Assembly (NCBI RefSeq): GCF_011634775.1
Contig: NZ_JAALXT010000002.1
Coordinates: 744,001 to 808,000 of the forward strand
Origin: Thalassoroseus pseudoceratinae
GTDB lineage: Bacteria; Planctomycetota; Planctomycetia; Planctomycetales; Planctomycetaceae
Length of the DNA stretch: 64,000 nucleotides
Direction of reading: 5' to 3'
A program made the translations under genes and the position numbers. The notes below the pieces were generated by a model, which saw only the letters and a list, made by a program, of their open reading frames with translations, did no database searches and was not told the origin of the DNA. This document shows positions 9,753 through 17,940 of this stretch, piece by piece; position 1 is the stretch's first letter, and the number at the start of each line of letters is the position of its first letter.

Positions 9753-10034
9753 TGTCTATCTTCCTCTCGAGCGTATTGGAACGAGTTTCAAGTGTGCGTC
9801 GCGTACGGCTATCGTTGTTCTCCGGCGAAAACACAAGGCCACTCGCGACTCCGAGACTAGATCGGTTGACTTTGCAGAGAGAATAACAACGCTTCGAACG
9901 ACTCCGCAACCGTCCAGATGTTGTGGTCACCAGCGAACGTCCGCAAGCCACTCCCTGATCGACTCGAAGCGATCAACCACATCGGAAATGCATGGAGGAA
10001 TTCGGAACCGATGGGCAGCGGACCGCAAATCACG

Positions 10035-10523
10035 CTACTCGACGAGATCGCACTCGCAGCGATGCTCTTCAACACCCGCATTGCTCAACGCAATGACACC
10101 GCTGATCTGCGGCATACGGTTTCGCATCGAGGACCGTCGATGACGAAAACGGCTTCGGTGGAGAAGCGGGTCGGGCGTGTCACTCAGGATGATCTCATGT
10201 CCAACGAGTTCCTGGAGTTCATACCCGTGAATATGCAAATCGACTTTCGTCAGGCCATTACTATTGGCTTCAATGTCAACAAGAAAGTCGAAGTCGGGGA
10301 TCTGCAATTCAAGCCAACCAGGAGGGAGATTTCGCACGCACCCATGCAGATGGACGCCCTCGCTGGTTTGTCTCAAAAATAGATGGTCACCCGTTAGCCC
10401 ATCTAAATCGATTTGCAACGGGGCAACAGCGATAACGGGCGGGTTCGCAATGGGCTGGGAGTGTAGGGCCCCAACGAAGAACGTTAGACTCAGGACAATA
10501 CCAAAACCGTTCCAGAAGCTCAT
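10035..10523 (-). CDS. Secreted hypothetical protein
   Basis: 162 codons from ATG 10523, which puts a signal peptide at the very start (FGIVLSLTFFVGALHS). The mature part begins PIANPPVIAVAP and is beta-rich (VDIEANSNGLTKVDLHIHGYEL). No family recognised. The last 40 or so residues (LLHRSRFRHRRSSMRNRMP) are Arg-rich and unlike the rest. A second minus-strand frame overlaps the end (to 9857), so a frameshift near 10,080-10,130 is possible. A plus-strand frame (9918-10382) covers the same DNA; the signal peptide favours the minus reading. Confidence 0.5.
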   Translation of the reverse strand: MSFWNGFGIVLSLTFFVGALHSQPIANPPVIAVAPLQIDLDGLTGDHLFLRQTSEGVHLHGCVRNLPPGWLELQIPDFDFLVDIEANSNGLTKVDLHIHGYELQELVGHEIILSDTPDPLLHRSRFRHRRSSMRNRMPQISGVIALSNAGVEEHRCECDLVE

Positions 10524-10859
10524 TGTATTCCGGCATTTCGTCAGAATTGTGATTTGCCTGTCGATTGAAATTTGTGGCAACGATCGACCACATATCGATC
10601 TTCTGTACACATTGAGATTATGGCACCTTATGTCATCCTGAACACCATGGCAAGCCCGCCGACCCATCAACTTTTGTTTTTGTGTCGGCAGACAAGATTC
10701 GGTCCCGTCAGTCTTTTCACGCAAATGAACGTGACAATTCAACAGTACTGGACTGAATTTCCCGAGAGTACGTCTGCGGAAGTTGAATTGTGCTTGGGGG
10801 TTTAGGCGATTCGTCCGGCAATCTGAGGTTCCGTTCGTGAGATTGAATTGAAGCCAGGA
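10524..10859. other. Intergenic region, nothing recognised
   Basis: 336 bases between two minus-strand genes. It should hold the promoter of the secreted protein at 10035-10523. I see no convincing ORF, hairpin terminator or RNA gene. Confidence 0.5.
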
Positions 10860-11387
10860 TCAAATGACATCTTCGTCGTCTTCGAGCAAATCTTTTTCCG
10901 TGATCACTCTCAGCCCATTCTGATTGAGGATTTTCAGGCCGAGATCAATATCGTCGACGTACATCGCGATGGCCCCCTGACCACCACGACGATACAGCAG
11001 CGGATAGCTATAGTGAATGCTGACCTCCGCTCGCAGAAGTGCTGAGCAGACTTGGACATACGGCTGAGCGACGTTGGGAAGTTGCACACCGATCACGTCC
11101 GTTTCAAAGACTGTGAACTCGGATAATTCGAGCAACTCCCGTCCACGTTCGTAATGATTGAGCATCAGCCGAACAACGCAGCAGTCAATCGAATCCGCAA
11201 TGGACAATGCCATAATCCGGAGGTCTTGCCGTTCGAGATGTCGCATGAGGTCATTGAGACTTCCCACACGATTCTCGAGAAATACGCCGAATTGACGCAG
11301 ACAGGGCCAGTCGCGACCACGCATTGTGCCAGCTTCGGTGACAATGCCGCTGCCCGAGTCCTCTTCGTCGTCGTAGAATTCCGCCAT
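10860..11387 (-). CDS. Tandem ACT-domain protein
   Basis: 175 codons from ATG 11387. After an acidic N-terminal tail, residues 28-90 form an ACT domain beginning [20 protein letters not shown], the usual beta-alpha start with the Gly-Ser/Leu ligand turn. A second ACT-like half follows ([14 protein letters not shown]... [18 protein letters not shown]). ACT domains bind amino acids or similar small molecules and control enzymes allosterically. With no catalytic domain attached, this is probably a stand-alone regulator, like the small subunit of acetolactate synthase, as which such proteins are sometimes annotated; I do not adopt that name. Confidence 0.82.
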   Translation of the reverse strand: MAEFYDDEEDSGSGIVTEAGTMRGRDWPCLRQFGVFLENRVGSLNDLMRHLERQDLRIMALSIADSIDCCVVRLMLNHYERGRELLELSEFTVFETDVIGVQLPNVAQPYVQVCSALLRAEVSIHYSYPLLYRRGGQGAIAMYVDDIDLGLKILNQNGLRVITEKDLLEDDEDVI

Positions 11388-11688
11388 CGTAGCCTATACT
11401 GGGTAAGAGGAATCGTCTCGAATCCGCTGTTTTGTACGTTCAGGTTCCGGTGTGACGTGTTCAACCAGAAACCGATTTCAGCGTACGAAACAAACATTTT
11501 TTTCGCCACACAATTCTACACGGTCCCGGCGTTTCGTGCAGTTTCTGCGACATGTTTGCCGAAGTGCTTGTCTGATTCTTCGTCGATCAACCGATAAGAA
11601 CGGTTGCCCCCAAGAACACGGCTATAACTTTTGCGGCGGGTGGCAAACCTAGGGGCTCTCGGACACTTCCCAAAGGACTTCGGTAGCA
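11388..11688. other. Divergent intergenic region
   Basis: 301 bases between the ACT gene (minus) and the HAD gene (plus), so promoters for both should lie here. I could not identify a confident -35/-10 pair. Short frames inside it have no family resemblance. Confidence 0.5.
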
Positions 11689-12315
11689 ATGATCCGCACG
11701 ATTGTTTTCGATTTGGGTAACGTTTTACTGTACTTTTCGCATGAACGAATGCGTCAACAGGTTTGTCAGTTGTGCGAATGCTCGCTAGCGGACATCCAAC
11801 CGTTGCTCGATCCGTACAACGGATTGTTCGATCAGTTTGAGCGAGGGCAGCTTTCCCTTCGAGAGTTTCATCAACAGGTCGAGGCGGTATTACAGAAGAC
11901 GATCGTGTTTCAGGATTTGATGAACGCGGTGAGCGATATCTTCTGGCTGAACACGTCCATGCGTCCGATCCTTCGAGCAATTCGCGAGCGGGGCACTCGA
12001 TTGGTGATGCTGTCGAACACGAACGCCGCCCATATCGAATTTGCCAAGCGGCACTTCGACCTGTTCGACGAGTTTGACGCTGAAGTGTTCTCGTATGAGG
12101 TCAAGGCGGTCAAACCGGAGAAGGCGATTTTCGACGCGTTGTTGGAAACGATTCAATGCGAGCCGGATCAATGCTTCTACACGGACGACACACCGGGCCA
12201 CGTCCAAGCTGCCCTCCAATTGGGAATTCCGTCGGGTGTGTTTACGGATGCCAGAACTTTCCTCGCTCAACTCCGTGAACAAGGTTACGACCTGTCAATG
12301 GGCGAGACAAAGTAA
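11689..12315 (+). CDS. HAD-superfamily phosphatase (YihX-like)
   Basis: 208 codons from ATG 11689, with AAAGGA about 10 bases upstream. Motif I reads IVFDLGNVLL: Asp8 is the nucleophile, while the usual second Asp is Gly10, as also seen in E. coli YihX (alpha-D-glucose-1-phosphate phosphatase). The helical cap FDQFERGQLSLREFHQ matches that subfamily. Motif II is VMLSNTN, motif III Lys is in KAVKPEKAIF, and motif IV is CFYTDDTPGHV. A sugar phosphate is the likely substrate. Soluble and cytoplasmic; it appears monocistronic. Confidence 0.9.
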   Translation: MIRTIVFDLGNVLLYFSHERMRQQVCQLCECSLADIQPLLDPYNGLFDQFERGQLSLREFHQQVEAVLQKTIVFQDLMNAVSDIFWLNTSMRPILRAIRERGTRLVMLSNTNAAHIEFAKRHFDLFDEFDAEVFSYEVKAVKPEKAIFDALLETIQCEPDQCFYTDDTPGHVQAALQLGIPSGVFTDARTFLAQLREQGYDLSMGETK

Positions 12316-12581
12316 GTTCCTCTGGGGATTGGACTTCGGCTTTTCAATTTTTGTGGGCTCCGAAACCGACTTGATTCGCAACGAATCCACGATGTTCCGA
12401 ATCAGGAACGATCGAAGCTAGACACATCGATGCCCCCACGCAATCACAAGGTGTGACCTACCAGAACACATACCGACGGCCGAAATTGGCTATGTACGGA
12501 TCGTGCTTGTGTTTGACAATCATGTGATTGGAATCGTGGAGAGAACATCAAGGTCGCAGGCTTCGCTGTCCCGTTCGAAGG

Positions 12582-13583
12582 TCAGTGGGCGGAGAATTCG
12601 ATGACTCGATTCGCCAACGCCAAGCCGCTTTGGAAAGCTCCCTCGACCCGCGGACCGCCACACCAGTCACCACAGACGCCGATTCGACTGTGTTCATCGA
12701 ACAGATATCGTGAAGGCAACGGATTGGATGGCTGTGCATACCGCCAGCGATGCGTCCAACTCTTGCGGATTGCCGACGGACATCGGCCTGTCTCTCGTTG
12801 AAATGCTCTCAAAAGTGCTCGTTCAATCGACTCTGGCGAATCCTGAAGATGGTGTTGGCTCCATTCGGCGGATGCATGCAAAACCCAAACCTCCGGCGAT
12901 GCCTCGCGTCCGGGCTTGCTCGAATTGCAGGCTATCCATGAGAGTTCCGACCCGTTGATGAACGCCCCGCCGTACGAAAGATCCAGACCGACCTCGAGTA
13001 CCATTACAAGTGCCCAACAGGGTTTCATCTCGACGTCGTGGATTTGCTGGACCAACGAAGGCACTGCCGACAGCAGCTCCACGGCTTGCGGAGCCGGCGT
13101 CGTGCACAAGACAGTTTTCGAGCGACTGACGAGTTGCTCATTCTCGTCGTACAATTCCCATGCGTCTTCATCGCGACGGGGGGCGAGAATTCGGGTTTGC
13201 GTGTGAATCTCTAACTCATCCGCCAATGAATGACAGACGGAATTCATGCGTGGCATGCCGACAAAACGGTTCGTCTCCGATTTATCTTCGAGGATTTCAC
13301 CGTTCTTGATTTCCACAATCGGTGCCCGCCAGCGAGCGACAACTCCTTGTTGTTGCCATTTCTCAAGCGTGGATTCGAATGCCGAATCGCTCACTGTGAA
13401 ATATTGGGCTCCGTGATCGCAGGAAATCTCCGAGTCCGTACGACGCGTGGCCATTCGTCCGCCGACGCCCCGACTTTTCTCGAAGATTGTGACCCGAAGT
13501 CCGACATGCTGCAGTGCTTGCCCACAGACTAACCCCGACATTCCGGCTCCAATAATCGCAACGTCCGTGGCAAGGTTCGGCAT
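12582..13583 (-). CDS. Renalase-like FAD-dependent amine oxidoreductase
   Basis: 333 codons from ATG 13583, with GGGAG upstream. The N-terminus has the dinucleotide-binding fold VAIIGAGMSGLVCGQAL, the second FAD motif EKSRGVGGRMATRR and CDHGAQYFTV, which together mark the renalase/YobN-like branch. The C-terminus HSRIGVCGDWCGGPRVEGAF is the FAD-closing motif. Bacterial renalase-like enzymes oxidise alternative isomers of NAD(P)H, but not all relatives do. It is about the normal length (330). The 266-base gap to the HAD gene holds only a short palindrome around 12517-12530. Confidence 0.9.
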   Translation of the reverse strand: MPNLATDVAIIGAGMSGLVCGQALQHVGLRVTIFEKSRGVGGRMATRRTDSEISCDHGAQYFTVSDSAFESTLEKWQQQGVVARWRAPIVEIKNGEILEDKSETNRFVGMPRMNSVCHSLADELEIHTQTRILAPRRDEDAWELYDENEQLVSRSKTVLCTTPAPQAVELLSAVPSLVQQIHDVEMKPCWALVMVLEVGLDLSYGGAFINGSELSWIACNSSKPGREASPEVWVLHASAEWSQHHLQDSPESIERALLRAFQRETGRCPSAIRKSWTHRWRYAQPSNPLPSRYLFDEHSRIGVCGDWCGGPRVEGAFQSGLALANRVIEFSAH

Positions 13584-13984
13584 GGAACATGATCTCCCGG
13601 GGTCTGTGTTTCAGTGCGTATTCGCGGCTACGAACTTCCGATGCCATGGCTTAGTACACCGTCGACGAATTATTGGAAACCTGGCAACCGCGTGACTCTC
13701 GAATCCTTCGTCTCAGCAAACCAAAGTGTGGCGGCGGCGATTGTGAGTCGTATCGCTGCCTATCTTGTGTGCACGTTACCGAACAAATCTTCGATATGCG
13801 AACATTTTCCGGAAGTGTGGTTGACAGTCGAGAATCGGCTGCTATTGTGTTGAGACTGAATCTCAGTTTCATGAGGTTCGCAGGTTGCCAGCCAGCTCTC
13901 CGCCAGCCAGTCAAGCCGAGATTTCTCGGACATCACATTGGGTGATGTCTATTGTCTCTCTTAGTCTTGTGAAGGACTGCTGGA
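13584..13984. other. Divergent intergenic region with a candidate promoter
   Basis: 401 bases between the oxidase (minus) and the DUF1559 gene (plus). Besides the promoter listed separately, it has a short direct repeat of GCCAGCCAG near 13885-13915. No ORF with family support. Confidence 0.5.
13821..13848 (+). promoter_or_regulatory. Candidate sigma-70-type promoter for the DUF1559 gene
   Basis: TTGACA (13821-13826) is followed after 16 bases by TATTGT (13843-13848). The implied start is near 13855, giving a leader of about 130 bases before the ATG at 13985. Confidence 0.45.
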
Positions 13985-14920
13985 ATGCGTCGCCTCTCTT
14001 TTCAGTCCTCGGGTTCTCACCGAGGATTTACCCTGATCGAATTGCTCGTTGTGATTGCGATTATCGCAATTCTGATCGCCCTCTTGTTACCCGCTGTGCA
14101 ACAAGCGCGTGAAGCTGCCCGTCGGACACAATGCAAGAACAACGTCAAGCAAGTCGTGCTTGCCATCCACAACTTCCACGACACCCATGGAAAACTGCCG
14201 TACGCCACACAGGACCGCGAACCTGGCGATGATGGCGACACCTGGACCACCGGGTTTATTCAAATTCTGCCGTTCTTGGAAAGCGACGCCATCGCTCAAC
14301 GATGGGACCCCGAGGAGCGACGTGATAGCACGGTTGATAACGATGGCGATGGCTTCACAAATTCCTCGCTGCAACAATACAAAATCCCGACTCTCCTGTG
14401 CCCGACGATGACCGAACCGGCAGGACCGCTCGGTGGAACCGAAGACCGGGCCGAGTGCAGTTATCTTTTTAGCGCGGGAACGCAAGACACTTCACTCCTG
14501 CACTACGCCGCCTACTACGGTGGAACCGTTCCGGCGTACAACGGAGCCATTGTGCCATTCATTACTGATGATCCAGCCGACCCCAACCGCACACGAACCA
14601 AATTCCGCGACATCATCGATGGATTGTCGAACACCTTTATTCTGGGCGAAACCGATTTTGCTCCGCAGGGTGTTCCATCCACGAGTTACGGCGGTGTGTG
14701 GGCGTTCGGTTACATCGGTTACTGCTGGGGAACGACTCACCACCACTTTAACAACCACAACAACACGTCGACCGTGTACGGGGCCTTTCGAAGTCAACAC
14801 CCAGGTGGGGCCCACTTCGCCTTAGCCGATGGGAGCGTGCGGTTCTTCTCGGAGTCCACACCACAGGACGTGCTCGATGCATATGCGACTCGAGCCGGTC
14901 GCGAGGTGATTTCCGAATGA
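13985..14920 (+). CDS. DUF1559 type II pseudopilin-like protein
   Basis: 311 codons from ATG 13985, with GAAGGA upstream. The N-terminus [34 protein letters not shown] is nearly identical to that of the copies at 1-775 and 23878-24870. The central part has the family's NTFILGETD segment and the C-terminus [18 protein letters not shown], both diagnostic. Membrane-anchored with a periplasmic or surface globular domain. The stop codon overlaps an ATG (ATGA, 14917-14920) leading into the damaged lipoprotein frame that follows, suggesting translational coupling. Confidence 0.95.
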   Translation: MRRLSFQSSGSHRGFTLIELLVVIAIIAILIALLLPAVQQAREAARRTQCKNNVKQVVLAIHNFHDTHGKLPYATQDREPGDDGDTWTTGFIQILPFLESDAIAQRWDPEERRDSTVDNDGDGFTNSSLQQYKIPTLLCPTMTEPAGPLGGTEDRAECSYLFSAGTQDTSLLHYAAYYGGTVPAYNGAIVPFITDDPADPNRTRTKFRDIIDGLSNTFILGETDFAPQGVPSTSYGGVWAFGYIGYCWGTTHHHFNNHNNTSTVYGAFRSQHPGGAHFALADGSVRFFSESTPQDVLDAYATRAGREVISE

Positions 14921-14950
14921 TCCGACTCGCACCATTTTTGGGGCGGGGAT

Positions 14951-15157
14951 GTGCTCTTGATGTTTGGTTGTAGTGGGCAGCCGATCGAATCGGCCGACGA
15001 CCCAGTACCTCCGCTGACCGTGAAAGCCTGGCGAGAATTGCCCGTCGAGCAGAAATATGACGAAGCCACGTTCAGTCGCCTCAAAGACGCAGCCCCCAAA
15101 CGTCAAACTTCCCCAAGCCACCGGCATCGAGGGATCGGATCGACATGGGCGAGCTGA
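14951..15157 (+). pseudogene. Small DUF1559-linked lipoprotein, apparently frameshifted
   Basis: 68 codons read from a GTG at 14951. The segment LLMFGCSGQ looks like the end of a lipoprotein signal, and TVKAWRELPVEQKYDEATF fits a small lipoprotein family I recall downstream of DUF1559 genes. A better start, ATG 14917 overlapping the DUF1559 stop, reads [11 protein letters not shown] but is in another frame and stops at a TAG; losing one G from GGGGCGGGG near 14940 would join it to the LLMFGC frame. The C-terminal residues after RLKDAAPK also look non-native. Either one or two frameshifts, or a GTG-started short form. Confidence 0.45.
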
Positions 15158-15469
15158 CGTAAGATGAGTAAACACGTCATCGATTGTGGGGCAAAACCGT
15201 TCCTCCCCGCGGTCCCGCAATCGGTGACGAGTTCTTCACTGGTCCAGTGCACGTCTTTTCGTAGTCATGAGATGAACACTTGGCATGCGTCTTCCTGATG
15301 AATGTCCGTCATTGTTCATTCGGTCTCTGAGTTTCAACGTGCGAAGGTTTCGAGAAGGAAAGTCTGTCCTCCTGGCTGTTGGTTGCTTGGTGTGGGTATA
15401 CTGCTCCTGCTGCTCCTGCTGCTACGGCAAGAAGTCCCCTGACACTCGAAACGACACGACTGTCACGCT
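15158..15469. other. Intergenic region holding an interrupted leader ORF
   Basis: 312 bases. It contains a 45-codon reading frame from ATG 15302 to TGA 15440, in frame with the kelch gene. It encodes a basic segment followed by WLLGVGILLLLLLL, that is, a signal or anchor sequence. The Leu run comes from a CTG/CTC repeat at about 15401-15421. Confidence 0.5.
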
Positions 15470-15496
15470 TTGCGTGCAATAGAACTCACCAAGACT

Positions 15497-16468
15497 ATGG
15501 ACGATTTCAAGCTCGAACCGCTTAAGCAACCGGCCACCAGCTTCGGCGGTGCGATGCTCAACGGCAATCTATACATCTATGGCGGTCATACTGGGGCGGC
15601 TCACACGTATTCCAGAGAGACCCAAGGACGCACGCTTCTCCAGCTCAGTTTGAAGTCCGGAACATGGAAAGAGTTGGCGGATGGACCGGCGTTACAGGGG
15701 TTGGCTTTGGTCGCTCATGGCGAAAATCTGTACCGGATCGGCGGATTCACGGCGGTCAACGAGGAAGGTGAAGAACAAGATTTGTGGTCGCAGAATGACG
15801 TGGCTGCTTTCGATTTGGATACGAATTCTTGGTCCGAATTGCCCCCGCTGCCGGAACCGCGATCCTCGTTCGATGCCTGTGTGTTGAACGGTAAAGTCTA
15901 CGTGATTGGCGGTTGGCAACTCGTTGGCGGCGATGAGAGCCTCTGGCACAAGACCGCTTGGTCGATGGACCTCAACGCGGAACAACCAGAGTGGACGGAA
16001 CTACCGAGACCGCCGTTTCAGCGACGTGCGTTAGCAACCGCGGCCTACGATGGCAAAGTGTTTGTAATCGGCGGCATGCAGGAATACGGTGGACCCACCG
16101 CGCGTGTCAATCTCTTTGACCCCGAGTCCAACGAATGGTCGGAAGGTCCGAGTCTTGTCACGGCTGATGAACCCGCGAAAAAAGAAGACGGCGACAGTAA
16201 CAACCACGACGGTGGCGTTCCTCCTGGGATGACCGGTTTCGGCGCGTCCGCGTTTGCAACCGGCGGTCGGCTCTACACCAGTACGATTAACGGCGAACTC
16301 CAACGACTGTCGCAAGACGGTTCAAAATGGGAAATCATCGCCGAGACCCCCACGGCCCGCTTCTTCCATCGCATGCTTCCCCTTGATCAAAACCGCCTCA
16401 TCGTCGTCGGCGGGACGAGTATGTCCGTGGGAAAATTCGATGAGCTTGAGATTCTCAACGTCAAGTAA
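15497..16468 (+). CDS. Kelch-repeat beta-propeller protein, leader separated by a stop codon
   Basis: 323 codons from ATG 15497; a TTG at 15470 is also possible. Neither has a ribosome binding site. Five to six kelch blades are visible, with the GG(x)-W-spaced pattern: GNLYIYGGHTG, ENLYRIGGFTA, GKVYVIGGWQL, GKVFVIGGMQE and NRLIVVGGTSM. Kelch propellers bind ligands or partner proteins and are usually exported in planctomycetes. No signal peptide follows either start, but one lies in the same frame upstream (15302-15439), cut off by a single TGA at 15440. The gene may therefore be broken at its leader. A polar insert, KKEDGDSNNHDGG, sits between blades 4 and 5. Confidence 0.82.
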   Translation: MDDFKLEPLKQPATSFGGAMLNGNLYIYGGHTGAAHTYSRETQGRTLLQLSLKSGTWKELADGPALQGLALVAHGENLYRIGGFTAVNEEGEEQDLWSQNDVAAFDLDTNSWSELPPLPEPRSSFDACVLNGKVYVIGGWQLVGGDESLWHKTAWSMDLNAEQPEWTELPRPPFQRRALATAAYDGKVFVIGGMQEYGGPTARVNLFDPESNEWSEGPSLVTADEPAKKEDGDSNNHDGGVPPGMTGFGASAFATGGRLYTSTINGELQRLSQDGSKWEIIAETPTARFFHRMLPLDQNRLIVVGGTSMSVGKFDELEILNVK

Positions 16469-16933
16469 TGTCTGGAGTTGACGGTGTTCAAGGTCCCCTG
16501 ACACTCTGGAATTCGCGATCAGAAGTGCCCCGTTTCCGTTGGGTCTCGACGGAACTGATTGGGAGAGTCTGCGTGGGATCGTTGCATTCGCGTCATGAAT
16601 CACCACCTTATTGGCCGATACAATGATTGCAAGCCAAACGAGCGGCCATTTCAGAACCATTGGCACAATTTGAACTGTGTCCTCACAACTCGCTACTGGG
16701 GGTTATTCCCAGGCGAAAACCACTTCATTGAGGTTTTGTGACGATCGGTTTCAGACCTTTCCTGGCGATTCAGTCCGAGCGTTTTCGTTTGGACTGCGGG
16801 AAGCGGGTGCGGTTGGTGACAGGTCATCGTGCTGGCTCAGCAAGTTTGAGTCGAGGAACAGCGGAGTTCTTGTTTTGCAGGGATGCAAACGACTCGAACG
16901 ATGTTTAGGCGCCGGGCCTCAAGGAGGGGGGAC
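16469..16933. other. Intergenic region, nothing recognised
   Basis: 465 bases before the Cys/His-rich lipoprotein gene. It ends with an excellent ribosome binding site, AAGGAGG at 16921-16927. Short frames within have no family support, and I found no clear promoter or RNA gene. Confidence 0.5.
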
Positions 16934-17758
16934 ATGCGAATCAAGCTGCGCCAAGCCGGTGCCGCCGGATTGGTGGGACTATCGCTAATGATGGGGTGTC
17001 AGTCTGCCTCGCGTTGCGGGACGGAAGTCACCGAAAGCTGTGCAACCGGACATTCTGCGGATCAATCGGGTGGGTGCATCGATCAAGCGTGCACAGTGAC
17101 CCATGCCGACGGAACCGTTCGGGCCGGTGAATGCACTGGCTGCGAACAGTGTGACGGCCGTTACGCCGATGGTGGGCTCGGGCCGTGCAAATGGTCCGAA
17201 GAATGGTACGAAGAGCGGGCTCATTTACCAGTCGGAACCCGCCAAGCTTACAAGAAAGGCAAGATGTGGCCTCCGTACCCACGACCCGTCGGTCCGGAAC
17301 AACCCATGTGTCACCGCTACCACGCGGCTCACTATTGGCCACACCCATATAACTGCCAAGACCGGGAATCGGTGCGATCCTTCGTCAACAGTCACGTGGC
17401 CAAAGGTTGGGAACAGCATACCACGCTGTTCCACTACCACTTCGATGAAGAAACTGCCGAATTGAACCACGCCGGTCGAATGCATTTGCAGTACATCATC
17501 GACGAGGTTCCGGACGTCTACAAAGCGACGTTTGTGCAAACGGGACCAACGGTGGAAATCAGCCAAGCTCGGATGGCATCGGTCGCTTCGGAAGTCGAAA
17601 AAATGGTGGGGCCTGGTTTCCCCATGCCAATTCAACTTCGCCGTGGTGGTCCGATCAGTACACCAGCCCAGCAGGTGGACACTCAGTATCGTGGTTGGAT
17701 GACTACTCTTCCGCATCCACGTTTGAACTATACACCGCTGCAGACCCAGCAGCAATAA
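16934..17758 (+). CDS. Cys/His-rich lipoprotein, unknown function
   Basis: 274 codons from ATG 16934, fixed by AAGGAGG seven bases upstream. The signal LVGLSLMMGC has a lipobox-like end, so the mature protein should be lipid-anchored. A Cys-rich region follows with CTGCEQC and further Cys residues, then a His/Tyr/Pro-rich stretch (CHRYHAAHYWPHPYNC). The C-terminal half begins HYHFDEETAELNHAGR, a domain I have only seen in planctomycete-type proteins. It may bind metal, by inference from the Cys and His clusters. A strong terminator follows (17844-17888), so it is transcribed separately from the ATPase gene. Confidence 0.85.
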   Translation: MRIKLRQAGAAGLVGLSLMMGCQSASRCGTEVTESCATGHSADQSGGCIDQACTVTHADGTVRAGECTGCEQCDGRYADGGLGPCKWSEEWYEERAHLPVGTRQAYKKGKMWPPYPRPVGPEQPMCHRYHAAHYWPHPYNCQDRESVRSFVNSHVAKGWEQHTTLFHYHFDEETAELNHAGRMHLQYIIDEVPDVYKATFVQTGPTVEISQARMASVASEVEKMVGPGFPMPIQLRRGGPISTPAQQVDTQYRGWMTTLPHPRLNYTPLQTQQQ

Positions 17759-17843
17759 CGACATTCCACGACGGTTTTTGTGGCTTGACTTGAAAGAGCA
17801 TTCCCCGAAACCGTGGTGAACGAATCTCCCCGCTGCCCGAGGA

Positions 17844-17888
17844 ACGGACCCAGTCTTGATCCATTCGAGACTGGGTCCGTTTTGATTT
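17844..17888 (+). terminator. Intrinsic terminator after the Cys/His-rich lipoprotein gene
   Basis: ACGGACCCAGTCT (17844-17856) pairs perfectly with AGACTGGGTCCGT (17868-17880) around an 11-base loop, followed by TTTGATTT. A 13-bp stem; textbook form. Confidence 0.88.
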
Positions 17889-17940
17889 CAGCCCTACGAC
17901 CCGTTGCCGGTCCGTTCTGCTAGGAAAAAGAGAGTTCCCG

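Noticed and set aside
15401-15421. CTG/CTC repeat as a microsatellite of interest in itself
   Set aside because: It is explained by a poly-Leu signal segment in frame with the kelch gene.
15440-15442. TGA before the kelch gene as a selenocysteine codon
   Set aside because: No convincing SECIS-type hairpin directly after it, and the position is between a signal segment and a propeller, not a redox site.
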